DNA of 64,000 bases from Hydromicrobium sp964517765 (GTDB lineage: Bacteria; Actinomycetota; Humimicrobiia; Humimicrobiales; Humimicrobiaceae), in assembly GCA_964517765.1 (NCBI GenBank), contig CAZFEN010000003.1, forward strand, positions 22,456 to 86,455, given 5' to 3'. Below the pieces are notes generated by a model. It saw only the letters and a program-made list of their open reading frames with translations, was not told the origin of the DNA and did no database searches. A program made the translations under genes and the position numbers. Below, in pieces: positions 35,398 to 45,701 of the stretch (position 1 is its first letter; each line of letters starts with the position of its first letter).

Positions 35398-35456
35398 AGG
35401 TTTGCCTCCCCGCTTTTAGCTGTATGATTTATTTTGATAAGTCTGTTGGATAATTC

Positions 35457-37049
35457 TTATTCCTGCTTGCTCTTCTCAACATGCATCAATCCGTAAACGA
35501 CACTGTCTTCCAGTGCCTGCCAGCTGGCTTCGATTATATTTTCAGATACTCCTATGGTGCCCCAGCTTCTCTCTCCGTCCGATGATTCGATCAGAACCCT
35601 TACAACTGCCCTGGTGCCCTTCTTCTCATTTAGCACCCTTACTTTAAAGTCAGTAAGAGTGATTTTTGACAGCGTGGGATAACGGCTTTCAATCGCCTTT
35701 CTTAATGCCCTGTCCAGAGCATTAACCGGACCATTTCCTTCTGCTGTCTCGATTATCCTGTCTCCGTTTATCTCTACTTTAACCGTAGCTTCGGAAAGCA
35801 TTCTTCCATCTTCTTTCTTCTCATTTAATACCCTGAAACTTTCCAGTTTGAAAAACTTTTTCTTCAGTCCTGTGATTTCCTTTACCAGCAGTTCAAAACT
35901 CCCATCAGCAGCTTCGAACTGATAACCTTTATGCTCCAGATTCTGAACCCTGCTTAAGATTTCACTTACTTTCTTTAAATCATCTTCCAGATTTATCCCG
36001 AATTCCTTTGCTTTAAGAATTATGGATTTTTTACCGGATAGTTCCGAAATCAATATTTCTCTTGTATTTCCAACTGCCTCCGGGTCAACATGTTCAAATG
36101 CTTTCGGTATTTTACTTACTCCGCTTACATGCATACCACCCTTATGAGTAAAAGCATTTCGTCCGACAAATGGCTGGCCGGGATTTAAAATCTGATTTGC
36201 GGTTTCGCTGACGAATCTTGAAAGATTGGTCAGATGTTTGAGGTTCCCTTCTTTTAGACAACTTTTTTTTAGCTTTATTTCCAGATTGGGGATTATCTGA
36301 CAAAGATCAGCATTGCCGCATCTTTCTCCATAGCCGTTTATTGTTCCATGGACCATCTTTATCCCCTTTTTTACAGCTATCAGAGTGTTTGCAACTGCGC
36401 AGCCGCTGTCATTATGAAAATGTATCCCCAGGGTTGCTTTTACACCCTTTTTTACTTTATCTATTATCTCGGTAACATCATCCGGAAGCATTCCGCCATT
36501 TGTATCACAGAGAACAAGATAATCTGCTCCTGCTTCAAGGGCTGACTTTAAAGTTTTTACGGCATACTGAGGATTCTCTTTAAAACCATCAAAAAAATGC
36601 TCCGCATCAAAAATCACTTCCGGAAAATATTTTTTTAAATATTTTATTGTGTCAAAGATCATGCTTAAATTGTTCTCCAGAGTGGTCTCTATAACCTTTT
36701 CGGCATGAAGAGCCGATGATTTGCCTACGATACATACGCTATCCGCACCAGACTGGACCAGCTGCTTTATATTCTCATCCTCTTCTGCTTTTATATTCTT
36801 ATATCTCGTCATCCCGAATGCAATTATTTTCGAATAATCGAATTTTCTCCCTTTAAGCTTCTCGAATAATTCCATTTCTTTTGGATTGGAAGCAGGGAAT
36901 CCGACTTCTATATAATCAATTCCGATATCATCGAATCTTTCGATAAGCTGCAGCTTATCGCTTACCGAAAATGATATATCTGCTCTCTGGGCACCATCTC
37001 TAAGGGTAGTATCCAGTATGTATACTTTATCTTTCACTTGATTGTCCAT
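35457..37049 (-). CDS. cimA: (R)-citramalate synthase
   Basis: Condenses pyruvate and acetyl-CoA to citramalate, opening a threonine-independent route to 2-oxobutyrate and isoleucine. The product is 530 residues with the DRE-TIM motif DTTLRDGAQRADISFSV at 13-29 and the metal-binding HFHND segment. A C-terminal regulatory domain carries GNGPVNALDRALRKAIESRYP (in two parts, GNGPVNALDRAL and RKAIESRYP). The DGAQ/ADISFS variant and 530-residue length match citramalate rather than isopropylmalate synthases. No threonine deaminase is in the window. It follows leuD by 34 bases. Confidence 0.93.
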   Translation of the reverse strand: MDNQVKDKVYILDTTLRDGAQRADISFSVSDKLQLIERFDDIGIDYIEVGFPASNPKEMELFEKLKGRKFDYSKIIAFGMTRYKNIKAEEDENIKQLVQSGADSVCIVGKSSALHAEKVIETTLENNLSMIFDTIKYLKKYFPEVIFDAEHFFDGFKENPQYAVKTLKSALEAGADYLVLCDTNGGMLPDDVTEIIDKVKKGVKATLGIHFHNDSGCAVANTLIAVKKGIKMVHGTINGYGERCGNADLCQIIPNLEIKLKKSCLKEGNLKHLTNLSRFVSETANQILNPGQPFVGRNAFTHKGGMHVSGVSKIPKAFEHVDPEAVGNTREILISELSGKKSIILKAKEFGINLEDDLKKVSEILSRVQNLEHKGYQFEAADGSFELLVKEITGLKKKFFKLESFRVLNEKKEDGRMLSEATVKVEINGDRIIETAEGNGPVNALDRALRKAIESRYPTLSKITLTDFKVRVLNEKKGTRAVVRVLIESSDGERSWGTIGVSENIIEASWQALEDSVVYGLMHVEKSKQE

Positions 37050-37083
37050 TTCATTTATTAATATGTCATATTTTTAAAGTTGA

Positions 37084-37578
37084 TTACTTATTTAAATCTT
37101 CTTTTACGAAATTTATATATCCTCCGCTTTTTATTATCCCCTGTATAAATTCAGGCAGCGGATTTATTTCAAAAACTTTATCTCTCGTGATATCTTTGAT
37201 TCTGCCGCTGCTAAAATCTACCTCCAGTTCATCTCCATCCTGGATAAAATTAGCAGCTTCCCTGCTTGAAATGACCGGAAGTCCTATATTTATCGAATTT
37301 CTAAAAAAAATTCTCGAGAACGACGCTGCGATTATAGCTTTGACACCGCTTGTTTTTATAGAAAGAGGCGCATGTTCCCTTGAGGAACCGCAGCCAAAGT
37401 TATTGCCGGCAATTATGATTTTTCTTTCTTTTACTTTCTCCTTAAAATCCCTGTCAAGACCTTCTAAACAATGTGATGCCAGTTCTCTGTCATCTGAAGT
37501 ATTCAGGTATCTTGCAGGTATTATCACATCAGTATCGACATTATCTCCGTATTTTATCGCTTTTTCTCTTATAATCAT
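37084..37578 (-). CDS. leuD: 3-isopropylmalate/citramalate dehydratase small subunit
   Basis: Swivel-domain subunit that completes the LeuCD aconitase-type isomerase. The 164-residue length matches the archaeal/short LeuD type rather than the 200-residue proteobacterial form. Markers are GDNVDTDVIIPARYLNT and AGNNFGCGSSREHAPLSIKTSG (in parts NNFGCGSSREHAP and LSIKTSG). Its ATG shares one base with the leuC stop (TAATG), so translation is coupled. It may serve both the leucine and citramalate branches. Confidence 0.95.
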   Translation of the reverse strand: MIIREKAIKYGDNVDTDVIIPARYLNTSDDRELASHCLEGLDRDFKEKVKERKIIIAGNNFGCGSSREHAPLSIKTSGVKAIIAASFSRIFFRNSINIGLPVISSREAANFIQDGDELEVDFSSGRIKDITRDKVFEINPLPEFIQGIIKSGGYINFVKEDLNK

Positions 37579-38855
37579 TATATGACCTCCTCGGGTGTGG
37601 CAATTCTTCCGGCTATTGCAGAAGCTGCAGCTACGGCCGGACCGCTTAAGTAAACCTCGCTTTTAGGATGGCCCATCCTTCCCACAAAATTCCTGTTGGT
37701 TGTCGATACAGCCCTTTCACCTTCGGCAAGAACTCCCATATGTCCCCCCAGGCAGGGCCCACATGTTGGGGTACTTACCGCACAGCCCGAATTTATAAAA
37801 GTCTCTATATAGCCTTTTTTTAATGCTTCAAGGTATATGTTTTGGGTAGCAGGAATTATTATGACCCTTATGTTTTTATCGACTTTTCTGCCTTCTAAAA
37901 TTTCTGCAGAAATTTTTAAATCTTCCATCCTGCCATTCGTACAGGAACCAATGACTACCTGATCTATGTTTATATCTTTCAAATCCTCAGCATTTTTTGC
38001 ATTCGAAGGAAGGGGAGGTGCGGCTACCTGTAGTTTTATATCGGAGCAATCTATGTTATAAATCTTTTCATATTCCACATCCGGATCGCTTCTGAATATT
38101 TTATAATTTCCATCGGATCTTGATTTCAAAAACTCCCTGGTCGCTTCATCGACTTCGAATATTCCAAACTTCCCACCCGCTTCTATCGCCATATTAGACA
38201 TAGTAAATCGGGAATCCATTGACAGTTTACTTACAGCAGATCCACTGAATTCCATAGATTTATAAAGTGCGCCTTCCACTCCGATGAGACCAATTGTATG
38301 AAGTATAAGATCCTTTCCTGTTATCCATTTCTTTAAGTCTCCGCTGTACATGAATTTTATTGTTCGTGGTACCATAAACCAGAGTTTTCCCGTGGCCATT
38401 GCAACAGCCACATCGGTACTCCCAACACCGGTCGAAGCTGCTCCCAGCGCTCCATAAGTACACGTATGAGAATCTGCTCCCACTATGAGATTACCGGGGA
38501 GTACCAGTCCAAGTTCGGGAAGCAGAGCATGCTCTATACCCATTTTTCCGATTTCAAAATAATTTTTGATCTCCTGTTCCCTTGCAAATTCTCTCATAAA
38601 CTTACACTGCTGGGCCGATTTTATATCTTTATTGGGAGCAAAATGATCCGGTACTACGACTATCTTATCTCTGTCAAAAACTCTTCCCGTCCCAATTTTA
38701 TTAAACTCCTTGATTGCGATTGGAAGTGTGATATCATTGCCGAGAACTATATCCACATCTGCATTTATGATCTCTCCTTCCGATACATGATCCCTGTCGC
38801 AGTGATAGGCAATTATTTTTTGAGTTATTGTCTGAGATTTCTGTTTATCGTTCAA
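37578..38855 (-). CDS. leuC: 3-isopropylmalate/citramalate dehydratase large subunit
   Basis: [4Fe-4S] aconitase-family subunit of 425 residues. Cluster ligands are in GSCTNGR and TPTCGPCLGGHMG. The HFAPNKD and ADSHTCTYGALGAASTGVGSTD segments (the latter read as ADSHTCTYGALG and STGVGSTD) are typical of the HACN/LeuC2 type, which often processes both isopropylmalate and citramalate. The start is a TTG with AAGGA about 10 bases upstream. It is followed by leuD with a one-base overlap and preceded by leuA with an 87-base spacer. Confidence 0.96.
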   Translation of the reverse strand: MNDKQKSQTITQKIIAYHCDRDHVSEGEIINADVDIVLGNDITLPIAIKEFNKIGTGRVFDRDKIVVVPDHFAPNKDIKSAQQCKFMREFAREQEIKNYFEIGKMGIEHALLPELGLVLPGNLIVGADSHTCTYGALGAASTGVGSTDVAVAMATGKLWFMVPRTIKFMYSGDLKKWITGKDLILHTIGLIGVEGALYKSMEFSGSAVSKLSMDSRFTMSNMAIEAGGKFGIFEVDEATREFLKSRSDGNYKIFRSDPDVEYEKIYNIDCSDIKLQVAAPPLPSNAKNAEDLKDINIDQVVIGSCTNGRMEDLKISAEILEGRKVDKNIRVIIIPATQNIYLEALKKGYIETFINSGCAVSTPTCGPCLGGHMGVLAEGERAVSTTNRNFVGRMGHPKSEVYLSGPAVAAASAIAGRIATPEEVI

Positions 38856-38942
38856 CTTTAAAAATCCTTTTTCCCTTCCTGATTTTTAATTTTAGTATTT
38901 TAATTTTTTTATATTTTTCAAAAATTAGTACTGTATATTTTT

Positions 38943-40463
38943 TCAATCGGTACTTTCTACGATTCTATTCATCGCATCAATGTAAGCCTTAATGCTTGCC
39001 TCTACAATATCTGTGCTTATACCGCTTCCCATCACTTCTGTTCCATTTGTACTTACCACTACTCTGACAGATCCCAGTGCATCTTTGCCCCCCGATACTG
39101 CTTCTATTTTATATTCTACCAATTTTGCATTCATTTTCGTTACCCTGTCTATAGCTTTAAAAGAAGCATCTACCGGACCATCACCTTCCGAAGAACCTTC
39201 ATTTATTTTACCAGCTATTTCTATACCTACTCTGGATGAGGCACGTATATCCGAACCGCTTCTTACCTCGTAATATTTAAGCAGGAAATGTTCCGGAACT
39301 TCCCGCATTTCATTTTCTGCTATTGCCCTTACATCCTGATCATTTATTGCCCCTTTTTTCTCTGCAAGGTCCTTGAATCTTTCAAAAGCTTTTTCAAGGT
39401 CATTCTCATCAAGCCGGATTCCGAGATCTGTAAGTCTCTCCACAAATGCGTGCCTGCCTGAATGTTTACCAAGTACCAGTTTCGATGATTTTAACCCGAT
39501 ATCTTCGGGTTTTATGATTTCATAAGTCGATCTGTCCTTAAGCATTCCATCCTGGTGTATTCCGGCTTCATGGCTGAATGCATTTTTTCCGACTATCGCT
39601 TTATTTGGCGCTACAACGTACCCGGTAAGTGATTTTACAATACTGCTTGTTCTTATGATTTCGCCAATATTAATATCGGTATATACTCCTAAATCTTTTT
39701 TTCTGGTATCTATAATCATGGCAATCTCTTCCAGTGAGGCATTACCGGCTCTTTCGCCAATACCATTGACGGCACATTCAATTTGCCTTACCCCGTGTTC
39801 TATTGCTATAAGTGAATTTGCAACAGCAAGACCCAGATCATTATGGCAGTGAACACTTAATACCACGTCTTCTATCCCGGCAGTATTTTCGAAAATAAAA
39901 TCTATCATTTCTCCGAATTCGTCCGGAATAGCATATCCGACCGTGTCCGGGAAATTTATTATTCTTGCGCCGTTCCTTATTGCCAGTTCAAATAATCTGC
40001 ATAAAAATTCCCGGTCACTTCTGGTTGCATCCATAGCCGAGAATTCAACCAGGTCGGTATATTTAAGGCTTCTTTTTACGGCTTCCCCTGCAAGCTGCAG
40101 TACTTCTTCTCTGCTTTTCTTTAATTGATATTTCAGGTGGATATCGGATGAAGATATAAAAGTATGTATTACTGGTTGTTCCGCACCCTTGAGAGCTTCT
40201 CCGGCCGCATCAATATCCTTGGGATTTGCTCTGGCGAGAGCCGCGATTTTTCTATCCCTGATTTTAGCTGATATTTCTTTTACGGAATAAAAATCACCTT
40301 TTGATGATATGGGAAAACCGGCTTCTATTACGTCTACGTTTAACCTTGCGAGCTGCTGGGCTATCTCCAGTTTCTCTCTGGTATTCAGATGTATGCCCGG
40401 TGCCTGTTCGCCATCCCGTAATGTTGTATCAAATATATAAATTTTATTTTTCTTATTTTCCAT
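38943..40463 (-). CDS. leuA: 2-isopropylmalate synthase
   Basis: Condenses 2-oxoisovalerate and acetyl-CoA, the first committed step to leucine. The DRE-TIM motif DTTLRDGEQAPGIHL is near residue 12, metal-binding HCHNDLGLAVANS in the middle, and a C-terminal regulatory LeuA dimer domain has GSGISTDIVEASIKAYIDA. A TTG at 40472 extends the frame by three codons, but AAGGTGAG abuts it; the ATG at 40461-40463 is 9 bases from that site and is preferred (506 residues). It lies between serA and leuC. leuB is not in the window. Confidence 0.95.
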   Translation of the reverse strand: MENKKNKIYIFDTTLRDGEQAPGIHLNTREKLEIAQQLARLNVDVIEAGFPISSKGDFYSVKEISAKIRDRKIAALARANPKDIDAAGEALKGAEQPVIHTFISSSDIHLKYQLKKSREEVLQLAGEAVKRSLKYTDLVEFSAMDATRSDREFLCRLFELAIRNGARIINFPDTVGYAIPDEFGEMIDFIFENTAGIEDVVLSVHCHNDLGLAVANSLIAIEHGVRQIECAVNGIGERAGNASLEEIAMIIDTRKKDLGVYTDINIGEIIRTSSIVKSLTGYVVAPNKAIVGKNAFSHEAGIHQDGMLKDRSTYEIIKPEDIGLKSSKLVLGKHSGRHAFVERLTDLGIRLDENDLEKAFERFKDLAEKKGAINDQDVRAIAENEMREVPEHFLLKYYEVRSGSDIRASSRVGIEIAGKINEGSSEGDGPVDASFKAIDRVTKMNAKLVEYKIEAVSGGKDALGSVRVVVSTNGTEVMGSGISTDIVEASIKAYIDAMNRIVESTD

Positions 40464-40569
40464 ATAGACCAACTCACCTTTATAATATTAGAGTCCTCTG
40501 CTGCTAGATTCTTATAGAAATCTTTTCTAAAAATCTTTACTTAGAAAGAAGTTTCTTTTTTAAATCTTT

Positions 40570-42159
40570 TTAATAAAGAGTAACTATTTTTATATTTTTA
40601 AAACCTGAAAGTTTTTTAAATTCCTCAAGCATTTTAGGGGTTACCTCATTGTCCAGATTTAAACCCATTACCGCATCTCCACTCATTTTTTTTCTCCCTA
40701 CATGCATAGAGGCAATATTTACGTCCAGCTTACCAAAAGCAGTTCCTATCTTTCCGATCTGACCCGGGATATCCTCATATCTTATAAATGCCATAAACTT
40801 TGAAGGAACCATATCTATTTCAAACTTATCAATAGCAATAAATCTTGGTGTGTCTTTCTTACCGGTCGTTGCGCCGGAGATTGAAAGCTCACTTTCCTTT
40901 CCTTTACCCTCCAGAGCAATCAAATTTATGAAATCTTTCGACTGACTGCTCTTTACTTCTTTTACTTTTAGTCCCATTTCTCTTGCCAGTAGATCGACAT
41001 TTACCAGATTGATATTTTCTTCAGAATATTTTTCCAGTATCTTTACCAGAATGATCGAAGTCAATACTCTGACATCATATTCGGATACTTTTCCATAATA
41101 GCCTATCTTCAGACTGTCCAGGTTGCCTTCAAATAGATTTATAAACAAACTTCCCAGATTTTCACATAACTCGAAGAAAGGAGATAGTATATCGATCAGC
41201 TCAGGTCTTACAACAGGTGCATTGACCGGAAATGAAGCAGACTTTCCGCCAAGGACATCTATAACCTGGTCCGCAATAGTGATTCCCGCCCTGTCCTGAG
41301 CTTCGGTGGTCGATGCTCCCAGGTGAGGTGTGCAGACTACTTCTTCAAGTTTAAAAACAGGAGAATCGGTACATGGTTCCGATTCATAAACATCCAGCGC
41401 CGCTCCGCCTATCTGTCCATCCTTGATTGCTTCTGCCAGATCTTTTTCCACAACAATGCCACCCCTTGCAACGTTTAATATTATCGTTCCTTTTTTCATT
41501 TTATAAAATGCGGCTCTGTCAAACATCCTCAGAGTGTCTTTATTTTTGGGTAGATGTATAGAGATAAAATCGGCCTCTTTATATATATCTTCAAGCTTTT
41601 CGGCTTTTTTTATTTCAAGCTGTTTAAATCTGTCTTCCGACACAAAAGGATCATAGGCAATAATTTTCATGCTCAGACCTATTGCTTTTTTTGCAACCAG
41701 CCCGCCAATCTGTCCGAAGCCTACAATACCAAGCGTTTTTCCTTCTAGCTCAATACCCTTGAATTTTGATTTCTCCCATCTGCCGTTCTTAAGTGAAAAA
41801 TTTGCTTCAGGGATTTTCCTTACCAGAGAAAGCATAAGAGCTATTGTATGCTCCGCAACGGTAACTGCATTACTTGTCGGAGCGTTTACTACTACGATAC
41901 CTTTTTTAGTTGCTGCGCCGACATCCACATTGTCTACTCCTATGCCTGCCCTTCCGATAATCTCGAGCTTATCAGATGCATTAATAACATCTGCCGTTAG
42001 TTTTGTGGCGCTTCTTATTATTATGGCATTTACACCTTTAATCTCTTCTTTAAGCTTTTCCGGTGTAAGGCCTTTTTTCTCCTCAACAATAAAATGCTCC
42101 TCAAGCTTCTTTTTTGCATCAGCTGAAATCCCATCGGTTATCAATATTCTTTTATTCAT
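40570..42159 (-). CDS. serA: D-3-phosphoglycerate dehydrogenase, long ACT-containing form
   Basis: Oxidises 3-phosphoglycerate to phosphohydroxypyruvate, the first step to serine. The 529 residues carry the NAD motif LGIVGFGQIGGLVAKKA, the catalytic His region CTPHLGASTTEAQDRAG, an intervening substrate-binding domain and a C-terminal ACT domain (RYEDIPGQIGKIGTAFG) for serine feedback. It is embedded in the branched-chain cluster, downstream of a class V aminotransferase, and the two together can make phosphoserine. Confidence 0.96.
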   Translation of the reverse strand: MNKRILITDGISADAKKKLEEHFIVEEKKGLTPEKLKEEIKGVNAIIIRSATKLTADVINASDKLEIIGRAGIGVDNVDVGAATKKGIVVVNAPTSNAVTVAEHTIALMLSLVRKIPEANFSLKNGRWEKSKFKGIELEGKTLGIVGFGQIGGLVAKKAIGLSMKIIAYDPFVSEDRFKQLEIKKAEKLEDIYKEADFISIHLPKNKDTLRMFDRAAFYKMKKGTIILNVARGGIVVEKDLAEAIKDGQIGGAALDVYESEPCTDSPVFKLEEVVCTPHLGASTTEAQDRAGITIADQVIDVLGGKSASFPVNAPVVRPELIDILSPFFELCENLGSLFINLFEGNLDSLKIGYYGKVSEYDVRVLTSIILVKILEKYSEENINLVNVDLLAREMGLKVKEVKSSQSKDFINLIALEGKGKESELSISGATTGKKDTPRFIAIDKFEIDMVPSKFMAFIRYEDIPGQIGKIGTAFGKLDVNIASMHVGRKKMSGDAVMGLNLDNEVTPKMLEEFKKLSGFKNIKIVTLY

Positions 42160-42218
42160 ACTTTTTTCCTCTATAAATTGTTTTCATACTTTTTATCAGA
42201 TTCTCCCAATTTTATCGG

Positions 42219-43382
42219 TTATTTTAGATAATTGTTTTCCACAAATATTCTTTCGGCTTCTGATATACCCGAACCTATTTCAAGTTTATAGCCCAGTTCC
42301 CGTAATGTTATCTCCAGCGCCGATATCGCGACAATAATATCAAAGATCCCAACATATCCCAGATGTCCTATCCTTATGATCTTCCCGGTAAGCTTACCCT
42401 GTCCGCCTGCAATGGTCACTCCGTATTTAACTCTCATGATCTTTGTAAGTTCTTTGGCATCTATTCCTTCAGGTACCATTATTGAAGTCACAGAAAAACC
42501 TCTTTTGGCTTCATCCTTCACTAAAAGCTGAAGTCCTATTTTTTCTATTGCTTTCTGTGTTGCCAGTGCAAGTATCCTGTGTCTTTCAAATACATTTTCG
42601 AGACCTTCCTCAAATATCATATCCAGTGCTTTGTTCATGGCTACAATTATTGATATCCCGGGAGTCCATGGTGTCTGAGGCGGTGTTTTCTGTGAATAAT
42701 TTTTGGCTGCCGCCAGATCAAAATAAAAACGGGGAGTATCTGATTTTTCATTTAGCTTCCAGGCTTTTTCACTTACACTTATGAATGCGGCCCCTGTCGG
42801 TGCACTCAGTCCTTTCTGAGATCCTCCTATCACGACATCCAGACCCCATTCATCTGTCCTGAGATCCGATGCTCCAAGCCCGCTTATCACATCCGCAATA
42901 AGAATTGCAGGATAATTTTTTACAATATCCGCTATTGCTTTTATGTCATTTATAACACCGGTTGACGTCTCGCTAAACTGAACCATGACTCCTTTAATAT
43001 CGGAATTATTATCCAGAGCTTTCTTTATATCTTCGGGATTTGCTGCATCTCCCCACTCGTAATCAAGGGAAATAACTTCCAGACCGAATTTACTGCTAAT
43101 TTTTTTGAATCTTTCTCCAAAATTTCCGACACTCACAACAAGTACTTTTTCCCCTCTGGAAAAGAAGTTTGTTACTCCCGCTTCCATACCTCCTGTACCC
43201 GAAGAAGTCAGTATAAAAAGATCATTAGTGGTTTTAAAAAGTTTTTTTAATTTTTCTGTGACCTCTATAAATATTTTTGAGAACTCCGGGGATCTATGAT
43301 GCATAAGAGGTCGGGCATGTTCCATAAGCACTTCCTCGGATATCGGAGTAGGACCCGGAGTCATTATGTATTTTTTTACCAT
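42219..43382 (-). CDS. Class V aminotransferase, likely serving phosphoserine synthesis
   Basis: A 387-residue PLP enzyme of the serine-pyruvate/alanine-glyoxylate group. MTPGPTPISEEVL is at 7-19, SSGTGGMEAGV at 60-70 and the PLP Lys190 in GGSQKG. Standard serC is not in the window. Homologues adjacent to serA act as phosphoserine aminotransferases in several anaerobes and archaea, so that role is the best guess here; alanine-glyoxylate transamination is the alternative. It lies between ilvN and serA with a 59-base gap to serA, so a shared transcript is likely. Confidence 0.87.
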   Translation of the reverse strand: MVKKYIMTPGPTPISEEVLMEHARPLMHHRSPEFSKIFIEVTEKLKKLFKTTNDLFILTSSGTGGMEAGVTNFFSRGEKVLVVSVGNFGERFKKISSKFGLEVISLDYEWGDAANPEDIKKALDNNSDIKGVMVQFSETSTGVINDIKAIADIVKNYPAILIADVISGLGASDLRTDEWGLDVVIGGSQKGLSAPTGAAFISVSEKAWKLNEKSDTPRFYFDLAAAKNYSQKTPPQTPWTPGISIIVAMNKALDMIFEEGLENVFERHRILALATQKAIEKIGLQLLVKDEAKRGFSVTSIMVPEGIDAKELTKIMRVKYGVTIAGGQGKLTGKIIRIGHLGYVGIFDIIVAISALEITLRELGYKLEIGSGISEAERIFVENNYLK

Positions 43383-43424
43383 TTTTTAAGCTTCCCTTTC
43401 TAATAGCTTTGTATTAAAAATAAT

Positions 43425-43470
43425 ATTTTAAATATATCTTTCTTTTTATTAAGATTTTAAAATATATCTT
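43425..43470. repeat. Pair of 16-17-base direct repeats in the ilvN-aminotransferase gap
   Basis: ATTTTAAATATATCTT (43425-43440) and ATTTTAAAATATATCTT (43454-43470) differ by one inserted A. Both are AT-only apart from one C, in a 106-base spacer, so chance is possible. No hairpin followed by a U run is evident. Confidence 0.35.
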
Positions 43471-43488
43471 CTTTTGTACTACTCTAAT

Positions 43489-43971
43489 TTAGCCTTTAAT
43501 ACCCCTGCTGCAGGCAATTTTACCGGTTCTGACCAGTTCAAGTATTCCAAACGGCCGCAGAAGATCTCCCAGAGCTCTCACTTTAGTACTGTTCCCGGTG
43601 ATTTCAATCATCAAAGATTTTTTTGCAACATCCACGATATTTGCCCTGAAAACGCTTACTATTTCCAGCACTTCAGGTCTGGTTTTAGAATCAGCACTTA
43701 CTTTTATTAAAACCAATTCTCTTTCAACAATGTTTAATGGATCCAGCTCCTGTATTTTTATTACATTTATTAACTTATAAAGCTGTTTAATGATTTGTTC
43801 GATGCTGTGCTCCTCCGCATTCACTTCAAGGGTGACTCTGGAAATTTTTTCATCATCAGTAGGACCGACTGCCAGACTTTCAATGTTAAATCCCCTTCTG
43901 CTGAAAAGCCCGGATATTTTTGCCAGTACTCCTGCTTTATTCTCTACTAAAACCGATATGATATGGCTCAT
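43489..43971 (-). CDS. ilvN: Acetolactate synthase small (regulatory) subunit
   Basis: Regulatory subunit that activates IlvB and gives valine feedback. The 160 residues contain two ACT-type domains; the first opens with HIISVLVENKAGVLAKISGLFSRRGFNIESL (split as HIISVLVENKAGVLAKISG and LFSRRGFNIESL), where the valine-site GVLARISGLF pattern is conserved. It begins 20 bases after ilvB. Also called ilvH in other annotation styles. Confidence 0.96.
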   Translation of the reverse strand: MSHIISVLVENKAGVLAKISGLFSRRGFNIESLAVGPTDDEKISRVTLEVNAEEHSIEQIIKQLYKLINVIKIQELDPLNIVERELVLIKVSADSKTRPEVLEIVSVFRANIVDVAKKSLMIEITGNSTKVRALGDLLRPFGILELVRTGKIACSRGIKG

Positions 43972-43991
43972 AATGCTCCACCTTTCATATT

Positions 43992-45701
43992 CTATACACC
44001 TTCTAACATTTCGCTTTCTAACATTTCACTTATCGGAGAACCCGGGGCCACCATAGGGTAAACGTTTTCTTCTCTGTCTATCCAGAAATCTACAAGGACA
44101 ACGTTATTTATCTCCAGAGCCTTTTTTATGGCACCTTCGACCTCTTCCTTTTTTTTAACCCTTATACCAACCCCGCTATATGCTTCCACAAGCTTTACAA
44201 AATCTACACAATTATAGATGCAGGTCTGGGAATATCTTCTTTTAAAGAAAAATTCCTGCCATTGCCTTACCATGCCCAGATATCCATTATTGAGAAGCAT
44301 TATCTTTATATTTATTTTATTAGTAACTGCCGTAGAAAGTTCCTGGGACACCATCTGAATACTGCCATCTCCAGCTATATCTATTACCGTTTTATCCGGT
44401 CTGCCGATTTTTGCACCTATCGCTGCAGGAAGTCCGAATCCCATGGTACCCAATCCTCCTGAAGAAACCAGTGTTCTGGGTTGAGTGAATTTATAAAATT
44501 GCGCTGCCCACATTTGATTCTGCCCCACTTCCGTACAGATAATGGCATCGCCTCCGGTCAGTTCATATATTTTCTCTACAACAAAAGCAGGCTTTATCTT
44601 ACTGGAATTCTTATCATATTTAAGAGGGTAAGCATTCTTTAAATACTTAATCCTTGACAGCCACTCTTTCCTGTCGGGAATTCCTTTTTTTTCGATATAA
44701 TTTTCATACTCGTTCTTTAAATCAGTAAGAATGATTTTTGCATCTCCCACAATAGGTATTAATACTCTGACATTCTTACCAATTTCCGCAGGATCTATAT
44801 CTATGTGAATTATCTCGGCATTTGGTGCAAATTCAGATAGCTTACCAGTAACCCTGTCGTCGAATCTAACTCCTACTGCAATAATAAGATCTGCTTCGGT
44901 AAACGCAAGATTAGCATATTTGGTTCCATGCATTCCGGCCATACTTAATGACAGCTGATTGTCTTCCGGAAAAGAGCCCATTCCCAGAAGTGAAGTGATA
45001 ACCGGAATTTTTGAAACCTTTACAAATTTTCTTAAAATATCACTTGCCCCCGAAGAGATGACTCCTCCTCCGGCAAAAATTACTGGCTTTTTACTTTCGG
45101 CTATTTTTTTTGCCGCCTGTTTGACCTGTTTGAGATTGCCTTTGATTGTAGGTTTATATCCCGGAAGATATATTTCTACCTTAAAGTTTTCATCTATAAG
45201 ATCTGTTGTTACATCAAGCGGAATATCTATCAGAACCGGACCCGGTCTACCGGTAGATGCAAGTTTAAAGGCTTCTTTTATTACTTTTGGCAGTTCCCTG
45301 ACATCTTTAACAAGATAATCGTGCTTTATTACAGGTGCAACTATACCGGTTATATCCGCTTCCTGAAAAGCATCTGTACCTATCTGTGCTCTGCTTACCT
45401 GCCCGGTTATTGCCACCATGGGTATTGAATCCATATATGCATTTGCTATACCTGTTACAAGGTTGGTTGCTCCCGGACCGGAAGTGGCAATACAAACCCC
45501 GGTTTTTCCTGTAACTCTTGCATATCCGTCTGCTGCATGTGCCGCTCCCTGTTCATGCCTTACCAGTATATGCCTTATATCACTGTCAAACAAAGCATCA
45601 TACAAGGGAATTACTTTGCCTCCGGGATATCCGAATATTACTTCTACTCCCTCTTCCTTTAAACATTTTATTATCATTTGTGCGCCGGTTATTTTAGCCA
45701 T
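43992..45701 (-). CDS. ilvB: Acetolactate synthase catalytic subunit
   Basis: Thiamine-diphosphate enzyme that condenses two pyruvates, or pyruvate with 2-oxobutyrate, for valine, leucine and isoleucine. The 569 residues include the catalytic Glu region VRHEQGAAHAADGYARVTG. The ThDP motif runs from GDGSIQMVSQEL to LLNNGYLGMVRQWQE. An FAD-binding middle domain carries ITSLLGMGSFPEDN. It starts 112 bases after ilvD in an AT-rich spacer with no clear terminator. Confidence 0.97.
   Translation of the reverse strand: MAKITGAQMIIKCLKEEGVEVIFGYPGGKVIPLYDALFDSDIRHILVRHEQGAAHAADGYARVTGKTGVCIATSGPGATNLVTGIANAYMDSIPMVAITGQVSRAQIGTDAFQEADITGIVAPVIKHDYLVKDVRELPKVIKEAFKLASTGRPGPVLIDIPLDVTTDLIDENFKVEIYLPGYKPTIKGNLKQVKQAAKKIAESKKPVIFAGGGVISSGASDILRKFVKVSKIPVITSLLGMGSFPEDNQLSLSMAGMHGTKYANLAFTEADLIIAVGVRFDDRVTGKLSEFAPNAEIIHIDIDPAEIGKNVRVLIPIVGDAKIILTDLKNEYENYIEKKGIPDRKEWLSRIKYLKNAYPLKYDKNSSKIKPAFVVEKIYELTGGDAIICTEVGQNQMWAAQFYKFTQPRTLVSSGGLGTMGFGLPAAIGAKIGRPDKTVIDIAGDGSIQMVSQELSTAVTNKINIKIMLLNNGYLGMVRQWQEFFFKRRYSQTCIYNCVDFVKLVEAYSGVGIRVKKKEEVEGAIKKALEINNVVLVDFWIDREENVYPMVAPGSPISEMLESEMLEGV

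Noticed and set aside
41669..42337. 222-codon plus-strand frame opposite serA and the aminotransferase
   Set aside because: A shadow frame: composition is Ser/Pro/Phe rich with no domain, and the opposite strand carries two clear enzymes.
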